This document shows positions 1 through 7,903 of a stretch of 64,000 nt of DNA, piece after piece. The notes beneath the pieces are model-generated. The model had not been told where the DNA came from, did not search any database, and worked only from the letters and a program-made list of their open reading frames with translations. Source of the stretch: JAKPCT01 sp029553165 (lineage in GTDB: Bacteria; Bacillota; UBA4882; UBA8346); assembly GCA_035359995.1 (NCBI GenBank), contig DAORZT010000007.1, positions 1-64,000 on the forward strand, read 5' to 3'. Positions within the stretch are counted from its first letter, which is position 1; each line of letters starts with the position of its first letter. The position numbers were made by a program, and so were the translations under genes.

Positions 1-55
1 GATATCCCACCAGTAAAAAGAGCATTGTAATCAAGAACGAACAAGTTTTTTTCAA
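1..55 (-). CDS. N-terminus of an exported protein, runs off the left edge
   Basis: Read leftward from a TTG at 55-53, the sequence gives M-K-K-T-C-S-F-L-I-T-M-L-F-L-L-V-G-Y before the window ends. Two lysines followed by an unbroken hydrophobic stretch is the start of a signal peptide or membrane anchor. A GGGGG box at 64-68 sits 8 bases upstream of the TTG, which supports this start. The gene is divergent from the two-component system on the other side of the intergenic region, so it could be a target of that system (inference). Nothing can be said about function from 18 residues. Confidence 0.5.
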   Translation of the reverse strand, partial: MKKTCSFLITMLFLLVGY

Positions 56-133
56 TATTTCTACCCCCAAATTATCCTTCATTTATCAATTTAGTTCAGT
101 CTAGTTGATAGTTCTGAAACCAAACTAAAGAAA

Positions 134-152
134 CTCTTAAAAATCTCTTAAA
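134..152. promoter_or_regulatory. Tandem CTCTTAAA repeat, possible response-regulator site
   Basis: The octamer CTCTTAAA occurs exactly at 134-141 and again at 145-152, a period of 11 bp or one helical turn. Tandem half-sites on one face of the helix are the usual binding pattern of OmpR/PhoB-family regulators, and such a regulator is encoded at 1725-2414. The repeats lie between the divergent exported-protein gene and the kinase gene, where an autoregulatory site would be expected. The link to this regulator is inference. Confidence 0.35.
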
Positions 153-232
153 TTTTCAGTTGTCAGCAATTTTAAAGGAAAAAAATGAATTTTACTCGAA
201 TTCATAACTAAAACTGCAACGGAGCGATAACC

Positions 233-712
233 ATGTCGATTAAATTTAGATTAATTGCATCATATATAGCAATGATAATCCTCCCAATTATCCTTGCTTA
301 TTGTTTAATTTCATTTTTTGAATCGATAATCAGAAACAACGAAAGTATGGAAACTGAATTTAATGTCAGGTTTCGAATCCGTAACACCAAAGACGATATG
401 GAGTTTATTCCTGAAGAATTTATGGAGACGTTTTTTAACGATATCTCCCACAACTTTCAAAGATTAAATGATCTTGAATATATCAAAGAACTAAACCAAC
501 AATTAAAAAAGGTTCCCTTACGGTTATGGATTGTAGTTAAAAAAGCCGATGCTCTTTATTTTGTCCCTGATGAACTAAACAATCCTGAATTCCTGAAACA
601 CTTTACTAATGAAACTAAACTGAACTCCCAGATTAAATATAAAAAAGATTATACACCCATAAAACCTTCTACTTCATTTTTAATGATAATAATCCGGGCA
701 CTCTTTTTTTAA
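233..712 (+). CDS. Sensor histidine kinase, N-terminal part (gene frameshifted)
   Basis: This is the front of a membrane histidine kinase: one transmembrane segment (about residues 7-28) followed by about 120 residues of extracytoplasmic sensor. GGAG at 220-223 precedes the ATG. The frame ends in the nonsense-looking tail after residue 143. The next frame (-1) stays open from 643 and continues with a plausible sensor end, a second membrane segment and then the HAMP domain of the following entry. The break is best placed at the four-A run 661-664, where one more A would restore a single gene of 233-1701. Either the gene is mutated, the base call is wrong, or the ribosome shifts frame; nothing here decides which. 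Confidence 0.75.
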   Translation: MSIKFRLIASYIAMIILPIILAYCLISFFESIIRNNESMETEFNVRFRIRNTKDDMEFIPEEFMETFFNDISHNFQRLNDLEYIKELNQQLKKVPLRLWIVVKKADALYFVPDELNNPEFLKHFTNETKLNSQIKYKKDYTPIKPSTSFLMIIIRALFF

Positions 713-783
713 TTGCGGATCTGACTCCTACTTATCAGATCGCAATTAACTACATCATCGGTTATTTTGTAATAATCGTTTTA

Positions 784-1701
784 GTGATTGTAATCACCAA
801 TGGAATACTGACCTTCTTTGTTTCCCGGAGCATAATCAAACCTTTAAACAAACTGAAAACAGCGGCAATATCAATTAAGAATGGGGATTTAGACACAAAG
901 ATCGATATTAAATCAAAAGATGAATTGGGCAACCTGGCACAGACATTTGAAGAAATGCGGCAACAACTTAAAAAATCAATTGAGTCTCAAATCCAATATG
1001 ATAATAATCGTAAAGAATTAATCTCCGCCATCTCTCATGATTTAAAAACACCTGTCACTTCAATTAAAGGATATGTTGAAGGCATCATGGATGGGGTTGC
1101 TGGTTCGCCCGAGAAGCTTGACAAGTATTTAAAGACGATTCATAATAACGCGAACCGATTAGATCAGCTAATTGATGAGCTCTTCCTCTTTTCAAAACTG
1201 GATCTAAGGAAGTTACCCTTCAATTTCGAAACAATCGATATCGACAAATTCTTAACCGATATCCTAGATGAATTGCGGCTGATCTTCACCGAACCAAAGT
1301 TAAAAATGGTTTATAACAATCAATTATCAAGTCCGGCTATGATCGTGGCAGACCGGGACAAATTATATCGTGTAATCTTCAATATTATTAATAACGCTTC
1401 CAAATATGCCGATCCCAATAAAGAAAACTCTGAAGTAATCATCACGCTCAGCGAATCTGCGAAGCAAAACTCGGTTACAATCGAGATCCGGGATAATGGT
1501 AGAGGAATTAAGACTGAAGAACTGCCTTACATCTTTGACCGTTTTTACCGGGCTGAAAAAGACCGTAACTCTTCAACTGGCGGCAGTGGATTGGGATTGG
1601 CAATCGCCAAATTAATAATTGAGGAACATGGTGGTCAGATTTGGGCTGAAAGTGTTTATCTTGAGGGTACCAGTATCAGCTTTAGTTTGCCAAAACACTA
1701 A
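784..1701 (+). CDS. Sensor histidine kinase, HAMP and catalytic part (3' piece of the frameshifted gene)
   Basis: This piece carries the rest of the kinase. A membrane segment begins upstream of the nominal ATG (the frame is open from 643), then come HAMP (about residues 14-66), the HisKA H-box ISHDLKTP with phospho-accepting His85, the N-box NASKYA, the G1 box DNGRGI, the F-box FDRFYR and the G2 box GGSGLGLAIAK. All catalytic boxes are intact, so the enzyme would work if the upstream frameshift were absent or bypassed. There is no good ribosome binding site at 784, which supports reading it as part of one long gene starting at 233. The response regulator follows 23 bases later, making a standard sensor-regulator operon. 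The architecture fits VanS/PhoR-like kinases. Confidence 0.85.
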   Translation: MIVITNGILTFFVSRSIIKPLNKLKTAAISIKNGDLDTKIDIKSKDELGNLAQTFEEMRQQLKKSIESQIQYDNNRKELISAISHDLKTPVTSIKGYVEGIMDGVAGSPEKLDKYLKTIHNNANRLDQLIDELFLFSKLDLRKLPFNFETIDIDKFLTDILDELRLIFTEPKLKMVYNNQLSSPAMIVADRDKLYRVIFNIINNASKYADPNKENSEVIITLSESAKQNSVTIEIRDNGRGIKTEELPYIFDRFYRAEKDRNSSTGGSGLGLAIAKLIIEEHGGQIWAESVYLEGTSISFSLPKH

Positions 1702-1724
1702 ACTGATTGCGGAGGTTTGCAAGG

Positions 1725-2414
1725 ATGAAAAAGATTTTAATCATTGAAGATGAAATGAACATCGCTGAGTTAGAACGGGATTACTTTGAAATCAACGGTT
1801 TTCAGGCTGAAATTGAAACTAATGGTGAAACCGGCACTGAAAAAGCGATTAATGGCAGTTATGATCTGATTGTTTTAGATCTGATGCTGCCTGGTATCGA
1901 TGGTTTTGAGGTCTGCCGCCGGATTAGGGCTCATCAGGAGATTCCGATCTTAATGGTTTCAGCGCGAAAAGATGATATTGATAAGATTCGGGGCTTAGGA
2001 CTGGGAGCCGATGATTACATCACCAAACCATTTAGCCCCGGAGAACTTGTCGCCCGGGTAAAGGCACATTTGGCAAGATTTGAGCGACTGACCGGCAGCA
2101 CGAAATTGACCAATACTGAGGTGAAGATCCGCGGACTCCATCTGGATAAACTCTCGCACCGAGTCTACCTCAATGGTCAGGAAGTAGACCTGACTTCAAA
2201 AGAGTTTGATCTGCTTGCCTTATTCGCTTCCGAACCTGATCGGGTCTTCACCAAAGAAGAACTCTTCGAAAAAGTATGGGGCTTGGACTCAATCGGAGAC
2301 ATCTCCACCTTGACAGTCCACATCCGTAAAATCAGAGAAAAGATTGAAAGCGACCCTTCAAACCCTCAATATATTGAAACCATCTGGGGTGTCGGCTATC
2401 GTTTGCGGGCATAA
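1725..2414 (+). CDS. OmpR/PhoB-family response regulator
   Basis: The 229-residue protein has an N-terminal receiver domain with the acidic pair E8/D9, phospho-acceptor Asp52 in LIVLDLMLPGIDG and the lysine of YITKPFSP. A C-terminal winged helix (about residues 130-229) contains VDLTSKEFDLLALF and the recognition part TLTVHIRKIREKIE. I start at the ATG at 1725 because GGAGG at 1711-1715 is 9 bases upstream; the longer in-frame TTG at 1707 would lie inside that ribosome binding site. It is the partner of the kinase just upstream and probably controls its own operon and perhaps the divergent exported-protein gene through the 11-bp-spaced repeats at 134-152 (inference). The signal is unknown. 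Confidence 0.93.
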   Translation: MKKILIIEDEMNIAELERDYFEINGFQAEIETNGETGTEKAINGSYDLIVLDLMLPGIDGFEVCRRIRAHQEIPILMVSARKDDIDKIRGLGLGADDYITKPFSPGELVARVKAHLARFERLTGSTKLTNTEVKIRGLHLDKLSHRVYLNGQEVDLTSKEFDLLALFASEPDRVFTKEELFEKVWGLDSIGDISTLTVHIRKIREKIESDPSNPQYIETIWGVGYRLRA

Positions 2415-2435
2415 AGCAGCTCCAAATTACCGTCG

Positions 2436-3614
2436 TTAACTTTGACGCTGCTTTAAAAATTCACCGATCTTATGTGAAGGATCAAACAACGCACTGATTG
2501 ACTGATCGTGATTTAAGAGGTCAATCAGATAAGCAATAAATTCGGACATATCTACTGAAACAAACCAGGGTTCTGCCGCCAGCTCGGGTTTCTGATACGT
2601 CAGATTAGTCGCAAAAACCCTGGTGATAATATTTTCGGCATACGCTTTCCGGAACAGATCCAAACCTTGTGCAAATAAAGCAAAGGTTACGGCGATAAAG
2701 ATCCGGTTCGCTTTCCGTTGTTTTAATTCTCGGGCAATGTCTAAAACCGACTCACCTGAGGACAACAGATCATCAATAATCAAGACATCTTTTCCTTCAA
2801 CATCTTCACCCAAATATTCATGCTGGACAATTGGATTTTTACCATTGACGATTTTGGTGTAGTCACGGCGTTTATAGAACATGCTGACATCCAATCCCAG
2901 GATACTTGCATAATAGATACTCCGGCTCATTGCTCCTTCATCCGGGCTGATCACCAGCATCTTCTTCCTGTCAATCTCAATATCCGGTTGATTTTCGATC
3001 AATGCCCGAATAATTTGATAAGTCGGATAAAGATTGTTAAAACCGGTTAAGGGGATCGCATTTTGCACCCGGGGATCATGGGCATCAAAGGTAAAGATAT
3101 TGTCCACTCCCAAATGCTCGAGTTCTTGTAATGCCACAGCGCAGTCCAATGACTCCCGTGACTGCCGCCGGTGTTGTCTCCCTTCATACAACAATGGCAT
3201 GATTACGGTGATCCGCCGGGCTCTTCCACCAATCGCCGCAATAATCCGTTTAATATCCTGGAAATGATCATCCGGACTCATGGGGCATTCCATTCCAAAC
3301 ATCTTAAATTTACAACCATAATTACCGACATCAGCAATGATGTAGATATCGTAACCACGGACCGTCTCATGGAGTTTGGCTTTACCTTCGCCATTTTCAA
3401 AACGGGGGCATTCACTGCGGATGATAAAAGTATCACGGACTAACCCCGGAACAATTGCCTGTTCCGGAAACCGCTCGATATACCCCTGACGCTGTTTGGT
3501 CAACCGCTGATCGATCAACCCTGATAACTCAATACTGCTGGGTAAAGCAATAATCCCCAATGGCGCCACCGGTAAGTTATTATAATAGAGTTTCTTCCAT
3601 CCCGACGAATTCAT
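2436..3614 (-). CDS. PRPP-synthetase-like protein (long form)
   Basis: The 392-residue protein is related to ribose-phosphate pyrophosphokinase, which makes PRPP from ribose 5-phosphate and ATP. It has the PRPP-binding loop VLIIDDLLSSGES (277-289), a FDAHDP segment (177-182) matching the family's catalytic DLH region, and MPLLYEGRQHRR (139-150) matching the ATP-binding YARQDR region. It is about 75 residues longer than the usual 315-residue enzyme and diverges at several of these motifs, so activity is likely but not certain. The ATG at 3614 has GAAGGTGG upstream; the in-frame GTG at 3635 falls in that site. It follows nadE with a 13-base gap, so the two are almost certainly co-transcribed; PRPP feeds NAD synthesis, which fits. 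Confidence 0.75.
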   Translation of the reverse strand: MNSSGWKKLYYNNLPVAPLGIIALPSSIELSGLIDQRLTKQRQGYIERFPEQAIVPGLVRDTFIIRSECPRFENGEGKAKLHETVRGYDIYIIADVGNYGCKFKMFGMECPMSPDDHFQDIKRIIAAIGGRARRITVIMPLLYEGRQHRRQSRESLDCAVALQELEHLGVDNIFTFDAHDPRVQNAIPLTGFNNLYPTYQIIRALIENQPDIEIDRKKMLVISPDEGAMSRSIYYASILGLDVSMFYKRRDYTKIVNGKNPIVQHEYLGEDVEGKDVLIIDDLLSSGESVLDIARELKQRKANRIFIAVTFALFAQGLDLFRKAYAENIITRVFATNLTYQKPELAAEPWFVSVDMSEFIAYLIDLLNHDQSISALFDPSHKIGEFLKQRQS

Positions 3615-3627
3615 CGTTTTTCCACCT

Positions 3628-5274
3628 TCATCCACTTATTTTTTTCGCAATTGGCATTCTCCGCCCCACGCCAAAGGCTTTAGTGGTAACTTTCAAACCT
3701 GGTGCGGCTTGTTTCCGTTTATATTCATTATTATCAACTGTTGTTACAACCCATTTGACAACATCAGGTTCGTAACCTGCTTCAATAATCCTTTCAATCG
3801 AAGCTCCTTCTTCGATATAGAGCTGCAAAATTCCATCCAGGACCGGATAAGGTGGTAACGTATCCTGGTCACATTGATTGGGACGTAACTCGGCCGAAGG
3901 AACTTTCTCAATAATTGCCGGTGGGATCAGCTGTTGTTTCCGGTTAACATACTTCGACAGCTCATAAACCATTGTTTTGGGAACATCAGAAATAACACTT
4001 AATCCGCCACTCATATCACCATATAATGTGCAATACCCGACCGCAAGCTCACTCTTGTTACCGGTCGACAAGGCCAGATAGCCAAACTTGTTAGAGTACG
4101 CCATGATAATATTGCCACGAATTCGGGCCTGAATATTCTCTTCCGTAACATCAGCAGCCCGTCCACTAAATGGTCCGGCTAATGTTTCCAAGTAACTCTG
4201 TAAAATATTGTTGATTGGAATGACATCAAACTCAATCCCCAGATTGGCAGCTAATAGTCTTGAATCTTCAACGCTTCCCACCGAAGAATAAGGCGATGGC
4301 ATTGTAACTCCTTTAACATTTTCGGCTCCCAATGCCGCAACAGCAATACAACAGGTTAGTGCCGAATCAATCCCACCTGACAGCCCAATCACTGCCTTGG
4401 TAAAACCGCATTTTCTGAAGTAATCCCGCGTCCCAAGGACTAACGCCTGATATAAAGATTCAATTTTGTCCAAGGGTGAATAATTACGGTCATTTCCTGC
4501 CACTTGAGTATCAACTGTTACAACACTCTCCTCGAAAAAAGGAGCAATATAAATCGGAGCTCCGGTCTTGTCAAAAACCATACTGCCACCATCAAAGATC
4601 AATTCGTCATTCCCGCCAACCTGGTTGACAAATATAAACGGAATCTGATGTTTTTGGGAATGATTACTGATCAATTTGTAACGCAACTGTTCTTTTTCCA
4701 AATAAAATGGCGATGCCGAAATATTAATAATCATCGCTGCTCCGGCCTGAACCATCTCCGTAATCGGATCAAACGCATAGAGCCTTTGGTATGGTAACAA
4801 TTGCGGATCGTTCCAGGCATCTTCACAAACTGATAATCCGATCATCTCGCCCTTAAACCTGATCAGCTCCGGTTTCTCAGCCGGATCAAAATGACGGGCT
4901 TCATCAAAGACATCATAAGTAGGTAACAATGATTTCGGTTGGTTTAAGATAATTTGACCGTTATGGATAAAGAGCGCCGAGTTGGATATGCCCTTACCAA
5001 CTGAAGTATTGGTAGGCACCGGAGCTCCAAAGATAATCCCGGTATCCGGATAATTTTTCGAAAAATCAACTATTTCGGCAATCGCAGCTTCACTCCTGGC
5101 AATAAACCAACTGCGGTCAACCAAGTCTTTGGGAGGATAACCAACTAAAAACAATTCTGAAAAGACGATTAGATCACTCTGGTTGGCATAATCAGCAATC
5201 GCTTGCATGATCAGTTGTTTGTTTCCTTTGATATCGCCAACAATCGGGTTTAATTGTGCAATTGTTACCTTCAC
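3628..5274 (-). CDS. nadE: Glutamine-dependent NAD+ synthase
   Basis: The 548-residue protein catalyses the last step of NAD synthesis, amidating deamido-NAD with glutamine-derived ammonia and ATP. The N-terminal nitrilase-type glutaminase domain shows the triad Glu40 (FSELFLVGYPP), Lys114 (QPKSLLPTY) and Cys150 (GLSVCEDAW). The C-terminal synthetase domain has the ATP-pyrophosphatase loop GLSGGIDSALT near residue 300 and the later LSTGNKSELAVGYCTLYGD segment. Length fits the two-domain glutamine-dependent class. It starts at GTG with AAAGGTGA upstream. The PRPP-synthetase-like gene is coupled downstream. It is separated from the upstream radical SAM gene by about 180 bases containing a GC-rich hairpin. 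Confidence 0.95.
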   Translation of the reverse strand: MKVTIAQLNPIVGDIKGNKQLIMQAIADYANQSDLIVFSELFLVGYPPKDLVDRSWFIARSEAAIAEIVDFSKNYPDTGIIFGAPVPTNTSVGKGISNSALFIHNGQIILNQPKSLLPTYDVFDEARHFDPAEKPELIRFKGEMIGLSVCEDAWNDPQLLPYQRLYAFDPITEMVQAGAAMIINISASPFYLEKEQLRYKLISNHSQKHQIPFIFVNQVGGNDELIFDGGSMVFDKTGAPIYIAPFFEESVVTVDTQVAGNDRNYSPLDKIESLYQALVLGTRDYFRKCGFTKAVIGLSGGIDSALTCCIAVAALGAENVKGVTMPSPYSSVGSVEDSRLLAANLGIEFDVIPINNILQSYLETLAGPFSGRAADVTEENIQARIRGNIIMAYSNKFGYLALSTGNKSELAVGYCTLYGDMSGGLSVISDVPKTMVYELSKYVNRKQQLIPPAIIEKVPSAELRPNQCDQDTLPPYPVLDGILQLYIEEGASIERIIEAGYEPDVVKWVVTTVDNNEYKRKQAAPGLKVTTKAFGVGRRMPIAKKISG

Positions 5275-5334
5275 TGCTGAATCACCTTTAACTTCGATAA
5301 ATTTCTTGGACGTTTTCCTCTAAAATATATAATT

Positions 5335-5354
5335 ACCCCCTGAAAATAGGGGGT
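5335..5354. repeat. GC-rich hairpin between the radical SAM gene and nadE
   Basis: ACCCCCT (5335-5341) and AGGGGGT (5348-5354) form a perfect 7-bp stem with a 6-base loop in otherwise AT-rich DNA. Leftward it is followed by AATTATATATTTT, a poor U-tract. It may act as a weak terminator or a 3'-end stabiliser separating nadE from the upstream genes. Confidence 0.4.
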
Positions 5355-5456
5355 TAATGGATCAATTTTAAGTAATTCTTTGAAAAACATCTTTTACTCC
5401 AAAATATAACAATAAAAATAAATTTTTATATTAACATCAGTTCGCTTTCTTTCCGG

Positions 5457-6449
5457 TTAATCCTGCCATAAAAAAGTTATTTTTCTGTTACAACCGGGAC
5501 AAAGACGATCAGCGCTAATGAAACTCTGGACCCGAAAACGGTTGCGTTCAATAAGGACCGTTCCACATTCAGGGCAGCAGGTATTATTGGTCACTTCCAG
5601 ATTACCAAGATAAACATACTGCAAATGTTGTTTACAGATCTCATAAGCCTCCAGCATTGTCTGCTCCGGTGTCGGAGGTTTAGCCAGCTGATAGTTGGGA
5701 AAATAACGCGATAAGTGTAAGGGAATTGCCGGGTTAACAGCTGCAACCCATTTGGCCAACGCTTCAAGCTGTTGCGGGTGGTCATTCTCCCCAGGAATAA
5801 TCAGGGTTGTTAATTCAAGATGGATCTGTTCGGCAGCCAACTCAATGTTTTTTAAGACCGGATCAAGTTGCCCCCGGCATAAACGCCGGTAAAAACCGTG
5901 ATCAAAACCTTTTAAATCGATATTGGCAGCATCAACCCACTCAAGCAACGTCTGCCACGGAGCAACCTGTAAATGAGCATTGGTTACCAAAACATTCTTC
6001 AAGCCGGCTGTCTTGACCAACGGCATGATATCCAATAAAAATTCAAACCAGACTAACGGTTCGGAATATGTGTAGGCAAGTCCAAGATTATCTTCCTCTT
6101 CACGAGTCTGGACGGCTATTGCCAGCAATTCTTGAGCAGTAATCGGTTTGGCGGAAGCAACAGTCTGGGAGATCGACCAGTTTTGGCAGAACCGACAGGC
6201 CAGATTGCAACCGCTCGTCCCTACTGACAAAATCTTTTTACCGGGATAAAAATGATACAACGGTTTCTTCTCAATCGGGTCCAAAGCAAGCGCCGTAACC
6301 AAACCGTAATTGGATGAAACTAATTTACCTGCTTCATTCCTGCGTACCCTGCAAAATCCTGTCTGTCCTTCGCCGATCCGGCACTCATGAGGGCAAAGCT
6401 TACAAATTAGAAGATTATCACCTGGCTCGTAATACTTAGCCTCCGTCAT
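5457..6449 (-). CDS. amrS: AmmeMemoRadiSam system radical SAM enzyme
   Basis: The 330-residue radical SAM protein has the cluster motif GTSGCNLACRFCQNW (Cys81, Cys85, Cys88). It has an N-terminal cysteine set (Cys16, Cys19, Cys23, Cys33: CKLCPHEC, GFC) and a C-terminal zinc-ribbon-like pair CPECG / CPGCN. This arrangement is typical of the radical SAM partner that occurs with AMMECR1 and Memo proteins, related to pyruvate-formate-lyase activases. The substrate is not established. The Memo-AMMECR1 fusion lies immediately upstream on the same strand, 33 bases away, which confirms the family assignment by context. The N-terminal cysteines may bind a second metal centre (inference). Confidence 0.92.
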   Translation of the reverse strand: MTEAKYYEPGDNLLICKLCPHECRIGEGQTGFCRVRRNEAGKLVSSNYGLVTALALDPIEKKPLYHFYPGKKILSVGTSGCNLACRFCQNWSISQTVASAKPITAQELLAIAVQTREEEDNLGLAYTYSEPLVWFEFLLDIMPLVKTAGLKNVLVTNAHLQVAPWQTLLEWVDAANIDLKGFDHGFYRRLCRGQLDPVLKNIELAAEQIHLELTTLIIPGENDHPQQLEALAKWVAAVNPAIPLHLSRYFPNYQLAKPPTPEQTMLEAYEICKQHLQYVYLGNLEVTNNTCCPECGTVLIERNRFRVQSFISADRLCPGCNRKITFLWQD

Positions 6450-6482
6450 CTGATCATCCTTTTAGAAATAATAATAACTAAT

Positions 6483-7877
6483 CTACTGATAACGAATCAC
6501 TTCAAAACGTTCCAGTTCAACGTCGTCATCTTGACTGATCCCTGCTTTACGTTTGGCAATTGCCACCTGTTCCTCTCTGGTATCAATCCCTTCTAAATTA
6601 GGCAGTAATAGTCCCCGCCGCTTACCTTGAGTGACAATCACCCCGTAGTGTTTGGGATCTAATTCCGCAATACCGCTGATCTTCTCAGGCGGTTTCAGGA
6701 TATCAACACTATAGATCAGTTCGGTCAACTCATCTTCAGTAACCGGATCGAACCTTGGATCCCTGGTAGCTGCAGAGATTGCATTCTGCCTGACTTCTAA
6801 AACCACATTCTCCTGAGTTGGCTCGATGGTCCCGATACACCCGCGTAACTGGCCGTATTTCTTGATCGAGACAAAGACACCGGCCCGTTCCTGCTTATAT
6901 TGCTCTAACCCGGCAACTTCGCTCACTGGTAATTTCTTAACGTAAGATTCGACTACACCGCGGGCATAGCTGACCAATGGCGATTCATGCTCCCGCCGTG
7001 TTTCAATCTGCTGCCTTCTCCGGTTAAACAGTTTCTCAATTAAACCGGCTTTCGGACCTTGAGGCAACAGTGAAGCTACGGCATATCCAACTCCAAAAGG
7101 GCCTTCATAACTGTGAACTTTGCTCTTGATCAGACAGGAATCAAACGCGCCAAGCAACATAATGATACTGCGAAAACCACATTCGGCTGCTTGTTCCAAT
7201 AATACTGGATCAAAGTTAAAAAAGTCCTCAACTGCCGCATTATTTAACAAGTTTACCACTTGACGGTCAAACTCCGCCCCTTTCGGATTGTAGCGTACCG
7301 GAGCACCGTCCTGAAGACAATGCGATAAATCCCCACTGGCAATTACAGCAACTCTGCGGTCAACTGCTTCGGCTGCTTCGTCAATAATCTTACCAAAACG
7401 GTATAATTCTTCAAACGGCAAAAATCTGGTCGGGATCACTACCAGCTTCACCCCGGTCACCCAATCAGGATCAAAAAACGATAACGGTACTAAAACGCCA
7501 TGATCCAGCACCTCACCTCCGCGCCCTTGCGATACAACATCATAATCGAGCAGATGCACCGGTAAACCTGCTTCATTACTGATTTTGGTGATCGCTTCCG
7601 CCAGTTCCAGATCATTTTCCCAACAAAAAGACCGGGATAAGCCAAAACGTCTTAAACTTCCGGTTAACTTTGAATCCTCATAGATGATGATTGCATCCGA
7701 ATAAACTGTCCCATGCGGAGTTAATATTACCAGAGTATCAGGTCTAAGCTCTGCAAAAATCCGGTCAATCTCCCCAACAGCTTCCCTTGTTTGCCGGACT
7801 TTGCTTAAATCATCAGGTTTACCAATACCATCCACCATAATCGGGGGATGTGGTAGTAGTGCGCCACCGCAAATCAC
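6483..7877 (-). CDS. Fused Memo (AmrB) and AMMECR1 (AmrA) protein
   Basis: Two domains that are often separate genes are fused in 464 residues. Residues 1 to about 260 are Memo-like, related to class III extradiol dioxygenases (GGALLPHPPIM at the start, LTPHGTVYSD, IASGDLSHCL). Residues about 290 to 464 are AMMECR1-like with the signature LRGCIGTIEP and RDPRF. Memo-type proteins keep metal-binding histidines and AMMECR1 proteins carry a conserved LRGCIGT cleft; the reaction is unknown. The start is GTG with GGAGG 9 bases upstream. It sits between a barrel-like exported protein (26-base gap upstream) and the radical SAM partner (33 bases downstream), so the three form one probable operon. Confidence 0.92.
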   Translation of the reverse strand: MICGGALLPHPPIMVDGIGKPDDLSKVRQTREAVGEIDRIFAELRPDTLVILTPHGTVYSDAIIIYEDSKLTGSLRRFGLSRSFCWENDLELAEAITKISNEAGLPVHLLDYDVVSQGRGGEVLDHGVLVPLSFFDPDWVTGVKLVVIPTRFLPFEELYRFGKIIDEAAEAVDRRVAVIASGDLSHCLQDGAPVRYNPKGAEFDRQVVNLLNNAAVEDFFNFDPVLLEQAAECGFRSIIMLLGAFDSCLIKSKVHSYEGPFGVGYAVASLLPQGPKAGLIEKLFNRRRQQIETRREHESPLVSYARGVVESYVKKLPVSEVAGLEQYKQERAGVFVSIKKYGQLRGCIGTIEPTQENVVLEVRQNAISAATRDPRFDPVTEDELTELIYSVDILKPPEKISGIAELDPKHYGVIVTQGKRRGLLLPNLEGIDTREEQVAIAKRKAGISQDDDVELERFEVIRYQ

Positions 7878-7903
7878 CTTGCAACACCTCCAGGAGCAAC
7901 CTT

